Assembly: GCF_002797855.1 (NCBI RefSeq)
Contig: NZ_PGFB01000004.1
Span: forward strand, 488,194-552,193
Direction of reading: 5' to 3'
DNA from: Compostimonas suwonensis
GTDB taxonomy: Bacteria > Actinomycetota > Actinomycetes > Actinomycetales > Microbacteriaceae
Length of the DNA stretch: 64,000 bases
Numbering within the stretch: position 1 is the stretch's first letter; every line of letters starts with the position of its first letter. The position numbers and the translations under genes are program-made. Shown here piece by piece: positions 17,284 through 26,840 of the stretch. The notes below the pieces were generated by a model. The model was given only the letters and a program-made list of their open reading frames with translations. It searched no databases and was not told the origin of the DNA.

Positions 17284-17355
17284 TTCGGAGGGGGAACAAG
17301 GCGCGGGGGCAGAGTTGTAGGAATCCGTCAACGGTAGGGCGATAGTGCTGGACGG

Positions 17356-17361
17356 TAGAGT
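17356..17361 (+). promoter_or_regulatory. -10 box for leaderless accD
   Basis: TAGAGT is 7 nt before GTG 17369, favouring that start over the upstream in-frame GTG at 17345. Confidence 0.45.
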
Positions 17362-17368
17362 GAACCGC

Positions 17369-18970
17369 GTGACCGACGAACCCACGACCTCGCACGACCC
17401 GTTCACAACAGCGGGCAAGCTCGCCGATCTGAAGGACCGCTACCACGAAGCCGTGACGGCGAGCGGTCTGGCCGCGGTCGAGAAGCAGCACGCCAAAGGC
17501 AAGAAGACGGCGCGCGAGCGGATCGAGGAGCTGCTCGACCACGGCTCCTTCGTCGAGCTCGACGAGTTCGTGCGCCACCGCACCCACGCCTTCGGCATGG
17601 AGAAGAAGCGGCCCTACGGCGACGCCGTCGTCACCGGCACGGGCACCATCCACGGCCGCCAGGTCGCCGTCTACTCGCAGGACTTCACGATCTTCGGCGG
17701 CTCGCTCGGCGAGGTCGCCGGCGAGAAGATCATCAAGGTCATGCAGCTCGCCATCAGGACGGGCGTGCCCATCATCGGCATCCTCGACTCGGGCGGCGCG
17801 CGCATCCAGGAGGGCGTCGTCGCACTCGGCAAGTACGGCGAGATCTTCCGTCTCAACACGGCGGCCTCGGGCGTCATCCCGCAGATCTCGATCATCATGG
17901 GCCCGGCCGCCGGCGGCGCGGTCTACTCCCCCGCCCTCACCGACTTCGTCATCATGGTCGACAAGACGAGCCACATGTTCGTCACCGGCCCCGACGTCAT
18001 CAAGACGGTCACGGGCGAGGATGTCGGCTTCGAGGAGCTCGGCGGGGCCCTCACCCACAACCAGGTCTCCGGCGTCTCGCACTACCTCGCGAGCGACGAG
18101 GACGACGCGCTCGACTACGCGCGCACTCTGCTCGGCTTCCTGCCCGACAACAACCTCGCCGAGCTGCCCGTCTTCGCGAGCGAGGTCGAGCTCGAGATCA
18201 CCGACGCCGACCGTAAGCTCAACACCCTCATCCCGGACTCCCCGAACCAGCCGTACGACATGAGGATCGCGATCGAGAGCCTCGTCGACGACGGGGAGTT
18301 CCTCGAGGTGCAGCCCCTCTTCGCACCGAACATCGTGATCGGCTTCGCGCGTCTCGAAGGCCGCTCGATCGGCATCATCGCCAACCAGCCGAACGCCATG
18401 GCCGGAACGCTCAACATCGACGCGGGCGAGAAGGCCTCGCGTTTCGTGCGGTTCTGCGACGCCTTCTCGATCCCCATCCTCACCCTCGTCGACGTGCCGG
18501 GCTACCTGCCGGGAACCGACCAGGAGTGGACGGGCGTCATCCGCCGCGGGGCCAAGCTGCTCTACGCCTACGCCGAGGCGACCGTGCCTCTCGTGACGAT
18601 CATCCTGCGCAAGGCGTACGGCGGGGCCTACATCGTCATGGGGTCGAAGCAGCTCGGCGCCGACATCAACCTGGCCTGGCCGACCGCCGAGATCGCCGTG
18701 ATGGGCGGCCAGGGCGCCGTCAACATCCTCTACCGCAACGAGATCAAGGCCGCGGAGGCCGCAGGCGAGGATGTCGCGGCCGTTCGCACCCGCCTGGCGA
18801 ACGAGTACACCTACAACGTCGCCAGCCCCTTCCTCGCCGCGGAACGGGGCGAGCTGGACGGCGTCATCGAGCCGGCCGCCACGCGCGTCGCCGTCATCAA
18901 GGCGCTGCGAGCGCTCAAGACGAAGCGCGCCTCGCTGCCGCCCAAGAAGCACGGCAACATCCCGCTCTAG
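17369..18970 (+). CDS. accD: Acyl-CoA carboxylase beta (carboxyltransferase) subunit
   Basis: 533 aa, normal length for actinobacterial AccD/PccB. Transfers the carboxyl group from carboxybiotin to acetyl- or propionyl-CoA, giving malonyl- or methylmalonyl-CoA. The N-terminal carboxyltransferase half has [30 protein letters not shown] (oxyanion-hole glycines) and [18 protein letters not shown]. The C-terminal half has [48 protein letters not shown] and [20 protein letters not shown]. The CoA specificity cannot be read reliably by eye. It sits 71 bp before the epsilon subunit and divergent from birA, with the biotin subunit 5.9 kb downstream. Confidence 0.94.
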   Translation: MTDEPTTSHDPFTTAGKLADLKDRYHEAVTASGLAAVEKQHAKGKKTARERIEELLDHGSFVELDEFVRHRTHAFGMEKKRPYGDAVVTGTGTIHGRQVAVYSQDFTIFGGSLGEVAGEKIIKVMQLAIRTGVPIIGILDSGGARIQEGVVALGKYGEIFRLNTAASGVIPQISIIMGPAAGGAVYSPALTDFVIMVDKTSHMFVTGPDVIKTVTGEDVGFEELGGALTHNQVSGVSHYLASDEDDALDYARTLLGFLPDNNLAELPVFASEVELEITDADRKLNTLIPDSPNQPYDMRIAIESLVDDGEFLEVQPLFAPNIVIGFARLEGRSIGIIANQPNAMAGTLNIDAGEKASRFVRFCDAFSIPILTLVDVPGYLPGTDQEWTGVIRRGAKLLYAYAEATVPLVTIILRKAYGGAYIVMGSKQLGADINLAWPTAEIAVMGGQGAVNILYRNEIKAAEAAGEDVAAVRTRLANEYTYNVASPFLAAERGELDGVIEPAATRVAVIKALRALKTKRASLPPKKHGNIPL

Positions 18971-19041
18971 CGGGAGCACGGCAGACCCCGAGCACGGGCT
19001 CCGACAACAGACCCCCGAGGTACACGGAAGTGGATGGAACG

Positions 19042-19260
19042 ATGGACGGCACCGATCTCAGCGAGCTGCGTGTGATCAGCCGCGGCGTGACGGCCGACGA
19101 GCTCGCCGCTGTGACGGCCGTGCTCGGCGCGGCGATCGAGGAGGAGGCAGCGCGGTCGCCTCGGCGTGCGGCCGCCCCGAGCGCGTGGTCGCGCAGTCAG
19201 CGGGCCATCCGCACCACGATCGTGGCCGGCGAGGGACGCTGGCGAGGCTTCTCGGCCTGA
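19042..19260 (+). CDS. accE: Acyl-CoA carboxylase epsilon subunit
   Basis: 72 aa. Small epsilon subunits stabilise actinobacterial acyl-CoA carboxylase complexes. The LRVISRGVTADELAAVTAVLGAAIEEEA segment and the C-terminal W-x-R plus GEGRWRGFS pattern match the family. The start is ATG 19042; a GTG four codons earlier (19030) is possible. It follows accD by 71 bp, the standard arrangement. The protein is cytoplasmic, small and charged with no catalytic residues. Confidence 0.82.
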   Translation: MDGTDLSELRVISRGVTADELAAVTAVLGAAIEEEAARSPRRAAAPSAWSRSQRAIRTTIVAGEGRWRGFSA

Positions 19261-19504
19261 ACCGGCGTGCGACCCCAAAATCCCAGGCTGACAACTGATT
19301 CCGAAGCTCGCACGGTGCAATTCCATGGTTTTGAGGCATCCTCACGGACCTTCTGTGCAGAGAGACGAAAATGTACCCCTTTTTTGCGGGTTTTTTTCTT
19401 CCCAAAACCTCGACTTCCCCGGAAACAGGCGGAAGTTCCTCGGAAAGTGTCCCCCTGTGTCCTCTCAAATGATGACTAGTGTCCCCACGCCGGGTGCTGC
19501 AATA
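19261..19504. other. Non-coding, comparatively AT-rich spacer after accE
   Basis: No believable gene. It contains long T-runs (19379-19384 and 19391-19397) around a GCGGG, which could be a weak terminator for accD-accE (short ACCC/GGGT stem), and a C-rich stretch (19449-19455). Base composition is clearly less GC-rich than the flanking genes. Confidence 0.4.
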
Positions 19505-19675
19505 TATATAGTGCTAGGTGTGTCTCTCTTAGAAGAGTTACACCGCCAATCATTCGCCGACTAGGGTAAGCAGGCGAATGTTTTGGGGGCGAGTCAGGGT
19601 GATATTCGGGTTGTCGCCCTGACTCGGGGTTTTCGATAGAGGGCCGGCTCACGCCGGCCCTCTATTTCGTTGAGG
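19505..19675 (+). ncRNA. Candidate small structured RNA with intrinsic terminator
   Basis: Four hairpins follow TATAGT (19507-19512), a good -10 box. (1) GGTGT (19517-19521) with ACACC (19540-19544), plus an inner CTCT/AGAG. (2) CATTCGCC (19551-19558) with GGCGAATG (19573-19580), perfect 8 bp. (3) GAGTCAGGG (19591-19599) with CCCTGACTC (19617-19625), perfect 9 bp. (4) ATAGAGGGCCGGC with its exact inverse, 13 bp and a 4-nt TCAC loop (19636-19665), followed by TTTCGTT. No plus-strand gene follows, so it is not an obvious leader. It lacks the SRP RNA and RNase P core motifs. The exact ends and strand are inferred. Confidence 0.5.
19636..19672. terminator. Strong hairpin terminator, 13-bp stem
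   Basis: ATAGAGGGCCGGC (19636-19648), loop TCAC, perfect inverse at 19653-19665, then TTTCGTT. It would end the candidate RNA rightward, and may also end the leftward two-component operon, whose last stop is at 19760. Confidence 0.7.
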
Positions 19676-19759
19676 CGAGCGCCCGGGTTCCGCTCCCCCT
19701 CCCGACAACTGCTTCCGCGACTCATTCGTCGCCACGCCGGCGCACGCCGTCACCGCGGA

Positions 19760-20773
19760 TCAGCGCGGGATCTCCAGCCAGAGGTCGACCTCGTCCTCCG
19801 AGTCGTCCTGGCCCAGCGCGCTCGCGTTGCCCTCGTCGACCGTGCTGAGCCCCACCACGGTGATCGCGACGGGCGAGTCGCCCTGAACCGTGCGCGCGAT
19901 GATCTTCTCGGTCTGCGTGTCGTGGATGGCATGGGCGAGTCGGCCGAGCACCCGGTCGCGCTGTTCGCCCTCGAGCTCGTCGAGACCGCCCTCGTCGAGC
20001 AGGGTCACGACGGTGCCCCGGCGTCGGGCGGCCATGATCTCCCGCCGCACGTCGTCGTTGAGCAGCGATCGGCCTCGGATCTCGTCGCGGATCGCCGCCT
20101 CGAGATACCGGCACTCCTGCCGTTCGGCCTCGCTCAGGTTGCCGCCGCTGAGGGCGATGCGGCGCAGCATGGGCGCGGCCATCCGATCGGTCTGCTCGAG
20201 CCGCCACTGCCGTTCGTTGACGTGGGCCTCCTGCGCCGCCTGCCACTCGGCGGCCTCCCGCTCGGCGAGCGCGAACTGCCGGGTGTCGCGAGCGGCCTTG
20301 GCGAGCGCCCGTGTGAGCACGTGCGCCGTGCCGACCCAGACCGCCGAGCCCAGGACGCCGATCGAGACGAGCGCGAGCGGGCCGGCCCAGACCCAGGTCT
20401 GCACAGAGAGCAGCACGATCCCCGCCCAGGCGAACGACTGGCGGCGGCGGATCGCCGTGATGGTCATGAGCGTGCCGACCGCGGCGACCTCCCAAGTCGC
20501 ATAGCCGTCGGTCACCGAGCTGTCGAGCTGGCTCGTCACGAGCAGCGGCAGCGCGACGGCGACCGCGACGTTGAAGGCGGCGAGCCAGAGCGACATCCGC
20601 AGCGGGCTGCTCGGCCACAGGCTCAGCGTGGTGGCGACCGCGTAGACGACCATCGCCACGAGCGCCGGATACGGCGAATCGGGCGTCTGGATCGAGTAGA
20701 GGCCGAGAACGATGTGGTACGCGGAGAAGAGCGCCCCGAGTCCGAGGATGAGCGCGCGGGGAACGGCGATCAT
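19760..20773 (-). CDS. Membrane protein resembling a degenerate sensor kinase
   Basis: 337 aa. ATG 20773 overlaps the kinase stop as ATGA. About five or six hydrophobic helices occupy residues 8-160 (ALILGLGALFSAYHIVLGLY, PALVAMVVYAVATTLSLW, MSLWLAAFNVAVAVALPLLV, and so on). A charged helical stretch (residues ~165-190) follows, then a soluble domain to residue 337 ending DSEDEVDLWLEIPR. I see no phospho-accepting His box and none of the N/G boxes of histidine-kinase ATPase domains, although the layout mimics the adjacent kinase. Most likely an accessory sensor or a kinase-like partner that has lost catalysis. Function is unproven. Confidence 0.6.
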   Translation of the reverse strand: MIAVPRALILGLGALFSAYHIVLGLYSIQTPDSPYPALVAMVVYAVATTLSLWPSSPLRMSLWLAAFNVAVAVALPLLVTSQLDSSVTDGYATWEVAAVGTLMTITAIRRRQSFAWAGIVLLSVQTWVWAGPLALVSIGVLGSAVWVGTAHVLTRALAKAARDTRQFALAEREAAEWQAAQEAHVNERQWRLEQTDRMAAPMLRRIALSGGNLSEAERQECRYLEAAIRDEIRGRSLLNDDVRREIMAARRRGTVVTLLDEGGLDELEGEQRDRVLGRLAHAIHDTQTEKIIARTVQGDSPVAITVVGLSTVDEGNASALGQDDSEDEVDLWLEIPR

Positions 20774-22074
20774 TCGGCGATCGTCCCCGAGTCGCCGCCG
20801 AGGCCGAGCGGCGGCAGCTCGGCGGCCGCCAGGCGGCTCGCGTTCGTGATCGCCAGAGGGTCGGGCCAGCTCATCGTGACGACCGTGCCCCGGCCGGGCG
20901 CCGACTCGACCACGACGAGACCGCCCGTGTTCGCGACCCGCTCCTGGATCGACACCCTCAGCCCCAGCCGTCCGGACGGCACACGATCGGGGTCGAAGCC
21001 CGCGCCGTCGTCGGCGACCCGCACCAGGAGGCCCGCGCCGCCCCCGTCCCGTGCCACATGAACCGTGCGCCGGATGTCGCGGCCCTCCACGCCCGCGTGC
21101 TGGATGCTGTTCACCATGGCCTGCACCGCCGCCGAGTAGATCGCGTCCGCGGCCGTGAGCGGCATGGTGGCACGCGAGAGCGTCTCCATCGTGACCTCGA
21201 ACGGCGTCGCGAGCGAGGAGGCCGTGGCCTGGAGCCTGCGGCCGATGAGATCGACGCGCACGGTCTCGTCGGTGTCGCCCGCGCCGCGGTCGTCGGCGGC
21301 GCTCAGGTGCGCCATCGCGTCGGACGCCATCTGCGCGGCGAGAGCGCGGGCCTCGGGGGTGCGGGCGCTCGCGGCCGAGAGGAAGGTCGTGAGCACGCTG
21401 TCGTGCACGATCGAGTCGACCTGCACGCGCTCGAGCTCCGTGGCGTGCTGGCGCACCGCGATCGTGTAGCGGTCGAGAGCGGTGCCCTGGGCGTCGTCGA
21501 CGGCCGCGGCGGCCTGCCTGAGCATCGTCGCGATGACGAGGGCGGTGCCGCCCAGGATCATGGCGTACGCGGCATCCAGCGTCGCCAGGAGCGGGTCGAC
21601 GCCCCCGCCGGCCGGCAGCAGGCGCAGCACCCCGTAGGCCGCGGGCGTCACGAAGGTGTAGACGGCCGCCCAGGTGACGGGGAAGGCGATGACGGCGCAC
21701 GCCGTGGCGACCGTGCACAGGTACCAGAGCCAGGGCTTCGACTCGGCCGCGACGGTCGGATCGGCCACGACGAGCGGCCAGCAGATGATCGCGAGCAGGT
21801 AGGCGATCGCGACGTAGCCGTTCGCGACCTTCACGCCGGCTCGCAGCAGGCTCGCGAGGCCGGCGATCAGCAGGCCGCCGAAGATGGCGATGTTCAAGAC
21901 CGCGGCCCACGGCTCGCGCAGGCTGGGGAGCTGGCTCACCATCGCGGTGAGGGTCAGCGCTCCGTAGCCGACGCCGAAGATTCCGACGGAGAGGGAGAGC
22001 GCGGTCTCGATCTGCGCCCTGCTGATGGGGTTGCGGGGCCGCCGTACCTCGGAGGGCGCGCTAGGGCCGGCCAT
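20770..22074 (-). CDS. Sensor histidine kinase, NarL-partner type
   Basis: 434 aa from ATG 22074, which overlaps the end of the response-regulator gene by 14 nt. Residues ~20-185 hold about six transmembrane helices. The dimerisation/phospho-acceptor segment is [18 protein letters not shown], His224, of the HisKA_3 kind (HD motif). The C-terminal ATPase has [10 protein letters not shown] (N box), [14 protein letters not shown] (G1) and [36 protein letters not shown] (G2 region, shown in part). It autophosphorylates and passes phosphate to the adjacent regulator. The signal is unknown; no periplasmic sensor domain is evident, so it may sense in or at the membrane. Confidence 0.87.
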   Translation of the reverse strand: MAGPSAPSEVRRPRNPISRAQIETALSLSVGIFGVGYGALTLTAMVSQLPSLREPWAAVLNIAIFGGLLIAGLASLLRAGVKVANGYVAIAYLLAIICWPLVVADPTVAAESKPWLWYLCTVATACAVIAFPVTWAAVYTFVTPAAYGVLRLLPAGGGVDPLLATLDAAYAMILGGTALVIATMLRQAAAAVDDAQGTALDRYTIAVRQHATELERVQVDSIVHDSVLTTFLSAASARTPEARALAAQMASDAMAHLSAADDRGAGDTDETVRVDLIGRRLQATASSLATPFEVTMETLSRATMPLTAADAIYSAAVQAMVNSIQHAGVEGRDIRRTVHVARDGGGAGLLVRVADDGAGFDPDRVPSGRLGLRVSIQERVANTGGLVVVESAPGRGTVVTMSWPDPLAITNASRLAAAELPPLGLGGDSGTIAE

Positions 22075-22744
22075 TGGCCTGGTCGTGGTCGAGACCAGGC
22101 AGGATGCCGTCCTCCACGGCACGACGCAGCAGGTCGACCTTCGTCGGCGCCGGGCGGCCGACCTCGACGTACTTCACGCGGATCCGGTCGAGGTACTCGC
22201 GGGCTGTCGAATGGGCGATGCCGAGCTGACCGGCCACGAGCTTGAGCGGGAGCCCGGAGGCGTAGAGGTGGAGCACGTCGCGTTCGCGCCGGCCCAGCTG
22301 CGCCTTGGCGAACTCGCGGTCGGCGTCGATCGCGGTCGCCCATTCGAGGTTGTTGAGCACGTCGCCGCGTGCGACCGTGGCGATGGCGGCCATGACGGTC
22401 GTCGTGGGCGACGACTTCGGGATGACCCCGGCGGCCCCCGCGGCGAGCGCCTCGCGCACGCTCGCGACCCGGTCGGCGATGCTGTGCACGAGCACGGCGG
22501 CTCCGGTGTCGAGCGCGGCCTTGACGTTGTCGGTGACGCTCGAGCCGTCGCCGAGCGAGAGATCGAGGACGATCACGTCGATCGTGCGCCCGGCGAGCGC
22601 GCTCACGAGCTCCGCCGCCGTCGATGCGGTGGTCACGACCTCGTAGCCCGCGTCGACGCACGCAGCGGTGAGTCCCAGTCGCACCGACTCGTGATCGTCG
22701 ACGATCGCGACGGTGACACCGGTGGCTTCGGCCTTCTCGCTCAT
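22061..22744 (-). CDS. Response regulator, NarL/LuxR family
   Basis: 227 aa, cytoplasmic transcription factor. The receiver domain (residues 10-130) has the acidic pair DD16-17, phospho-acceptor Asp61 ([11 protein letters not shown]), and a Lys in GVIPKSS. The C-terminal LuxR-type helix-turn-helix is [20 protein letters not shown] followed by [23 protein letters not shown] 22744 has GGAGG 4 nt upstream in AAGGAGGCCAATG. First gene of the three-gene operon with the kinase and the kinase-like protein. Target genes are unknown. Confidence 0.88.
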   Translation of the reverse strand: MSEKAEATGVTVAIVDDHESVRLGLTAACVDAGYEVVTTASTAAELVSALAGRTIDVIVLDLSLGDGSSVTDNVKAALDTGAAVLVHSIADRVASVREALAAGAAGVIPKSSPTTTVMAAIATVARGDVLNNLEWATAIDADREFAKAQLGRRERDVLHLYASGLPLKLVAGQLGIAHSTAREYLDRIRVKYVEVGRPAPTKVDLLRRAVEDGILPGLDHDQANGRP

Positions 22745-22768
22745 TGGCCTCCTTCTCCACTGCCCATG

Positions 22769-24049
22769 CTAGCGAGCGGCGGGCTCCCGAGTCAGCAGTG
22801 CCACGGCCTCGACGTGGTGAGTGTTGGGGAAGAGGTCGAAGGCGCGCAGCGACGCGACCGTGTAGCCGTAGGGCGCGAAGAGAGCGACGTCGCGGGCGAG
22901 TGCGACCGGGTCGCAGGCGACGTACACGAGCTGGGCGGGCGCGAGACGCCCGAGCGAGGCCACGACGGCCTTGCCCGCGCCCGAGCGCGGCGGATCGAGG
23001 ATCACGGTCGCCGCCCGCAGGCGATTGCGGTCGCCGGCCGTCGCGGTGCGCTCGAGCTGCTGCAGGTAGCGGTCGACCCGCGCCGTGACGGCCTGGGCGC
23101 CCAGCCAGTCGGCCAGGTTCTCGGAGGCGTCGTCGGTGGCCCTCGCGTCGCTCTCCACCGAGGTCATCCGCACGCCGTCGCCGAAGCGGTCGCCGAGCGC
23201 GGCCGCGAGCAGCCCCACTCCCCCGTACAGGTCGAGGTTGGCGGCCGCGGCGTCGAAGAGCGACTCGTCGACCGCCGACTGCACGGCATCCGTGAGGGTG
23301 GATGCCGCGAGCCGGTGCACCTGCCAGAACCCGCGTGCGTCGAGGCGGAAGCCGCGGCCGCCCACGGTCTCGACGATGGGGCGCCGTTCCTGCGCGCGCT
23401 GCGACGTGGGCCGAGCGGCGTCGTTCACGAGCACGTGCACGGAGCCGTCGGCCGGCCCGACGACGTCGACGGACTCCGCTCCGGCGAAACGCTGCCCGAG
23501 CGGGGCGGCCTCGGCGACCGCGTCGCCGGCGAGGGGCAGCTCCTCGACGGGGATGACCCGGTGCGAGCGCGCCGCATACGGCCCCAGCTCGCCGTCGTCG
23601 GAGACGTGGAGCTTCACGCGGGTGCGCCAGCCGGTGCCCTCGCGCTGCTCGTCGTCGCCGAGCGCCTCGACGGTGACGTCGGTCTCGACGCCCGCCATCC
23701 GCGAGAAGGCGTCGGCGAGCACCTGCCGTTTGAGCTCGCGCTGGTGCGCAAGGGCGATGTGCCCGAACTCGGCGCCGCCCGCGCGCAGCTCAGGCGCCCT
23801 CTCGATCGAAGCGGCCGGCCAGACGTGCGGCCGGCGGTGGGCCGAGGGCTCGAGCACGCTGAGCGTCTCGGCCCGCCAGAAGCTCGTGTGCGAGTCATCC
23901 GTGATGCTCACGAGCACCCGCTCGCCGGGAACGGTGTCGCTCACGAAGACGACCCTGCCCTCGTGACGGGCGACGAAGACGCCGCCGTGGGCTACGTTGG
24001 TAATCTCGAGCTCGACGGGGGCGGCGGGCGCTTCGTGTGTCTCAGCCAT
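22769..24049 (-). CDS. TrmA/RlmD-type class I SAM-dependent RNA m5U methyltransferase
   Basis: 426 aa. An N-terminal TRAM RNA-binding domain (residues ~10-70: [34 protein letters not shown], shown in part) is followed by a methyltransferase domain with [15 protein letters not shown] (SAM loop), [12 protein letters not shown] (motif IV) and [15 protein letters not shown], where the Cys is the catalytic nucleophile of m5U enzymes. The [4Fe-4S] cysteine cluster of classical RlmD is absent ([21 protein letters not shown] has none). Methylates uridine in tRNA or rRNA; the exact site is uncertain. ATG 24049 gives the usual short N-terminus. Divergent from maf. Confidence 0.85.
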   Translation of the reverse strand: MAETHEAPAAPVELEITNVAHGGVFVARHEGRVVFVSDTVPGERVLVSITDDSHTSFWRAETLSVLEPSAHRRPHVWPAASIERAPELRAGGAEFGHIALAHQRELKRQVLADAFSRMAGVETDVTVEALGDDEQREGTGWRTRVKLHVSDDGELGPYAARSHRVIPVEELPLAGDAVAEAAPLGQRFAGAESVDVVGPADGSVHVLVNDAARPTSQRAQERRPIVETVGGRGFRLDARGFWQVHRLAASTLTDAVQSAVDESLFDAAAANLDLYGGVGLLAAALGDRFGDGVRMTSVESDARATDDASENLADWLGAQAVTARVDRYLQQLERTATAGDRNRLRAATVILDPPRSGAGKAVVASLGRLAPAQLVYVACDPVALARDVALFAPYGYTVASLRAFDLFPNTHHVEAVALLTREPAAR

Positions 24050-24114
24050 CCATCGAGCATCGCACACCACGTCGCACGCGGCTGCGGCGTGCGCGGTCCC
24101 GGCGAAGGAGAACA

Positions 24115-24750
24115 ATGCGCCTCTACCTGGCATCGACCTCACCGGCACGTCTCGCGACGCTGCGCGCGGCCGGCATCGAGCCGATCGCGATCTCGCCGGG
24201 GGTCGACGAGACGGCCGCCGTCGAGGCCGCCGAACGCGAGCACGGCCCGCTCGACGCGCCCGCCATGGTGCAGCTGCTCGCCCAGGCGAAGGCGGAGGCG
24301 GTCGTCGGCACGGAGGTCGCGGGCGAGCCGATCGACGGGCTCATCCTCGGCGGGGACTCGGCGTTCGTGCTCGACGGCGTCATCTACGGCAAGCCGCACA
24401 CCCCGGAGCGGGCCCGCGAGCGCTGGCTGGCCCAGCGCGGCCGCAGCGGCGAGCTGCACTCGGGGCACTGGCTCATCGACCACCGCGGCGGCAGTGCGCG
24501 CCACGCCGTCGGCGCGAGCTCGCGGGCGACCGTGCACTTCGCCTCGCCGAGCGAGCACGAGATCGACGCCTACATCGCGACCGGCGAGCCCCTCGAGGTG
24601 GCGGGCGCGTTCACGATCGACGCCCGCGGCGGTGCCTTCATCCGCTCGATCGAGGGTGACCCGCACACCGTCGTCGGCCTCTCGCTGCCCCTGCTGCGGG
24701 AGCTCGCGGGTGAGCTGGGCGTCGAGTGGCCCGAGCTCTGGAACCGCTGA
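24115..24750 (+). CDS. maf: Maf-like nucleoside triphosphate pyrophosphatase
   Basis: 211 aa. Maf proteins hydrolyse non-canonical or canonical NTPs to NMPs and have been linked to septum control. The N-terminus [21 protein letters not shown] matches the SxSPxR substrate-binding signature; [23 protein letters not shown] holds the catalytic Asp block; HSGHWLID and [19 protein letters not shown] are the conserved downstream motifs. ATG 24115 has AAGGAG 5 nt upstream. In many actinobacteria maf lies between accE and the biotin carboxylase gene, as it does here apart from the inserted block. Confidence 0.88.
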   Translation: MRLYLASTSPARLATLRAAGIEPIAISPGVDETAAVEAAEREHGPLDAPAMVQLLAQAKAEAVVGTEVAGEPIDGLILGGDSAFVLDGVIYGKPHTPERARERWLAQRGRSGELHSGHWLIDHRGGSARHAVGASSRATVHFASPSEHEIDAYIATGEPLEVAGAFTIDARGGAFIRSIEGDPHTVVGLSLPLLRELAGELGVEWPELWNR

Positions 24751-24784
24751 GCCGCGACATCCTGCGCACACCTCTTGTAGGCAT

Positions 24785-24810
24785 TCAAACGGCTTTGAGG
24801 CTGTTTTTTG
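24785..24810 (+). terminator. Weak intrinsic terminator after maf
   Basis: AAACGGC and GCTGTTT pair (one G-U) around a TTTGAG loop and run into TTTTG. Stem is short. Confidence 0.35.
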
Positions 24811-24845
24811 TCAGCAGGAACCAAATTCGAGGCCTAGCAGGGCAA

Positions 24846-24851
24846 TAGGCT
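24846..24851 (+). promoter_or_regulatory. -10 box for the carboxylase alpha-subunit gene
   Basis: TAGGCT lies 8 nt before GTG 24860, consistent with a leaderless mRNA; ATG 24854 is only 2 nt away and could not be in such a transcript's normal start. Confidence 0.35.
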
Positions 24852-24859
24852 TGATGCTT

Positions 24860-26635
24860 GTGTCTCGTATATCCAAGGTTCTCATCGCCAACCGAGGCGA
24901 AATCGCCGTCCGCGTGATCCGCGCCGCCCGAGACAGCGGCATCGCATCGGTCGCCGTCTACGCCGACCAGGATCGCGACGCCCTCCACTCCCGCCTCGCT
25001 GACGAGGCCTACGCGCTCGACGGCACAACGAGCGCCGAGACCTACCTCGTGATCGACAAGCTGCTCTCGATCGCCCGCCGATCCGGCGCGGACGCCGTGC
25101 ACCCGGGCTACGGCTTCCTCGCCGAGAACGCCGACTTCGCGCGTGCCGTTCTCGGCGCCGGGCTCATCTGGATCGGGCCGTCGCCCGAGGCCATCGAGCG
25201 CCTGGGCGACAAGGTCTCCGCCCGCCACGTCGCCGAGAAGGTCGGCGCCCCGCTGGCCCCCGGAACCCTCAACCCCGTCGCGGATGCCGCGGAGGTGCTC
25301 GATTTCGTCGACGTGCACGGCCTGCCCGTCGCCATCAAGGCGGCGTTCGGCGGCGGGGGGCGCGGGCTCAAGGTCGCGCGCACCCGCGAGGAGGTGCCCG
25401 AGCTCTTCGAGTCTGCGACGCGCGAGGCCATCGCCGCCTTCGGCCGCGGCGAGTGCTTCGTCGAGAAGTACCTCGACAAGCCCCGTCACGTCGAGACCCA
25501 GTGCCTCGCCGACTCCCACGGCAACGTCGTCGTCGTCTCGACGCGCGACTGCTCCCTCCAGCGCCGCCACCAGAAGCTCGTCGAGGAGGCCCCGGCGCCG
25601 TACCTGAGCGCCGAGCAGAACGCGGAGCTCTACCGGGCCTCGAAGGCGATCCTCGCCGAGGTCGGCTACGTGGGCGCCGGAACCTGCGAGTTCCTCATCG
25701 GCACCGACGGCACCGTCTCCTTCCTCGAGGTCAACACACGCCTCCAGGTCGAGCACCCGGTCTCCGAGGAGGTCACGGGCATCGACCTCGTGCGCGAGCA
25801 GTTCCGCATCGCAGAGGGCGGCAGCATCGACTACCCGGATCCCGCGCCCACCGGCCACTCCTTCGAGTTCCGCATCAACGGCGAAGACCCCGGCATGAAC
25901 TTCATGCCCGCCCCCGGGCCCATCCACGTGTTCAAGGCGCCGGGCGGCCCCGGCATCCGCGTCGACAGCGGCGTTCAGGCCGGCGACGTGATCTCGGGGG
26001 CCTTCGACTCCCTCATCGCCAAGCTCATCGTCACGGGCGCGACCCGCGAGGAGGCGCTCGAGCGCTCGCGTCGCGCGCTCGAGGAGTTCGAGGTCGCGGG
26101 CCTTCCGACCGTGCTGCCCTTCCACCGCGACATCGTGAACAACCCGGCCTTCGCACCCGCCGACGGCGAACCCTTCGGCGTCTACACGCGCTGGATCGAG
26201 ACCGAGTACGTCAACCCCGCCGAACCCTGGAGCGGCGTGCAGAGCGCCGTCGAGGGCCCCGAGGCCCGCAACACGGTCGTCGTCGAGGTGGGCGGCAAGC
26301 GCGTCGAGGTGAGCCTGCCCGCGAGGCTGCTGTCGAGCTCATCGGCCGGCACGAGCGCCACGAGCGCGGGTGCCGCCCCCCGGCGCCGCAGCGGAGGCGG
26401 CCAGGTCGTCACGGCCACGGGCGACGAGGTCAAGGCGCCCATGCAGGCGACCGTGGTCAAGCTCGCCGTCGCCGAGGGCGATCGTGTCGTCAAGGGCGAC
26501 CTCGTGCTCGTGCTCGAGGCCATGAAGATGGAGCAGCCGCTCACGGCCCACAAAGACGGTGTCGTCGGCGCGATCCACGCCTCGGTCGGCGCGACGGTGT
26601 CGTCGGGTCACCTGCTGCTCACGATCGCGAGCTGA
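24860..26635 (+). CDS. Acyl-CoA carboxylase alpha subunit (biotin carboxylase + BCCP)
   Basis: 591 aa, AccA3-like. Carboxylates its own biotin using ATP and bicarbonate, then delivers it to the beta subunit. The biotin carboxylase domain starts [36 protein letters not shown] is the ATP-grasp glycine loop; [32 protein letters not shown] and FRINGEDP are family hallmarks. A Ser/Ala/Gly linker ([20 protein letters not shown]) leads to the biotinyl domain with EAMKM; the biotinylated Lys is about residue 556. GTG 24860 (VSRISKV) is preferred over ATG 24854 because of TAGGCT upstream. Forms a complex with AccD and AccE; modified by BirA. Confidence 0.93.
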   Translation: MSRISKVLIANRGEIAVRVIRAARDSGIASVAVYADQDRDALHSRLADEAYALDGTTSAETYLVIDKLLSIARRSGADAVHPGYGFLAENADFARAVLGAGLIWIGPSPEAIERLGDKVSARHVAEKVGAPLAPGTLNPVADAAEVLDFVDVHGLPVAIKAAFGGGGRGLKVARTREEVPELFESATREAIAAFGRGECFVEKYLDKPRHVETQCLADSHGNVVVVSTRDCSLQRRHQKLVEEAPAPYLSAEQNAELYRASKAILAEVGYVGAGTCEFLIGTDGTVSFLEVNTRLQVEHPVSEEVTGIDLVREQFRIAEGGSIDYPDPAPTGHSFEFRINGEDPGMNFMPAPGPIHVFKAPGGPGIRVDSGVQAGDVISGAFDSLIAKLIVTGATREEALERSRRALEEFEVAGLPTVLPFHRDIVNNPAFAPADGEPFGVYTRWIETEYVNPAEPWSGVQSAVEGPEARNTVVVEVGGKRVEVSLPARLLSSSSAGTSATSAGAAPRRRSGGGQVVTATGDEVKAPMQATVVKLAVAEGDRVVKGDLVLVLEAMKMEQPLTAHKDGVVGAIHASVGATVSSGHLLLTIAS

Positions 26636-26718
26636 CGCGGGCCCTCTCGCCGCGTCATCCGTTCGAGCCCTCTCGGCTCGCCCCCTGTCCGATGGTCTTC
26701 CGCCGGCTTCGCCACACT

Positions 26719-26800
26719 CCCACATGCAGGAGATCTCACCGCATCCGGCCGGACAGGCCTCGTTCTCGGGGCCCTGACCAGACGAACTCCTGCATTCGGG
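26719..26800. repeat. 82-bp intergenic palindrome (ATGCAGGAG arms)
   Basis: The left arm CCCACATGCAGGAGATC (26719-26735) and the inverse of the right arm, CCCGAATGCAGGAGTTC (26784-26800), match at 14 of 17 positions, with a perfect 9-nt ATGCAGGAG core. It lies between two convergent genes and is close in size to the 83-bp elements, though its arms differ. Nothing else is visible in this 205-bp gap. Confidence 0.55.
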
Positions 26801-26840
26801 TCGCGCCGGGGAGGAATGGCGACGGCGGGGGCGAACAGCC

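Noticed and set aside
19379..19397. Strong terminator directly after accE
   Set aside because: The T-runs are there, but the stem (ACCC/GGGT) is too short to call confidently; it is kept only as a remark in the spacer entry.
22025..24853. Long rightward extension upstream of the biotin carboxylase start
   Set aside because: It lies antisense to the response regulator and methyltransferase and overlaps maf; the recognisable protein begins only at [13 protein letters not shown].
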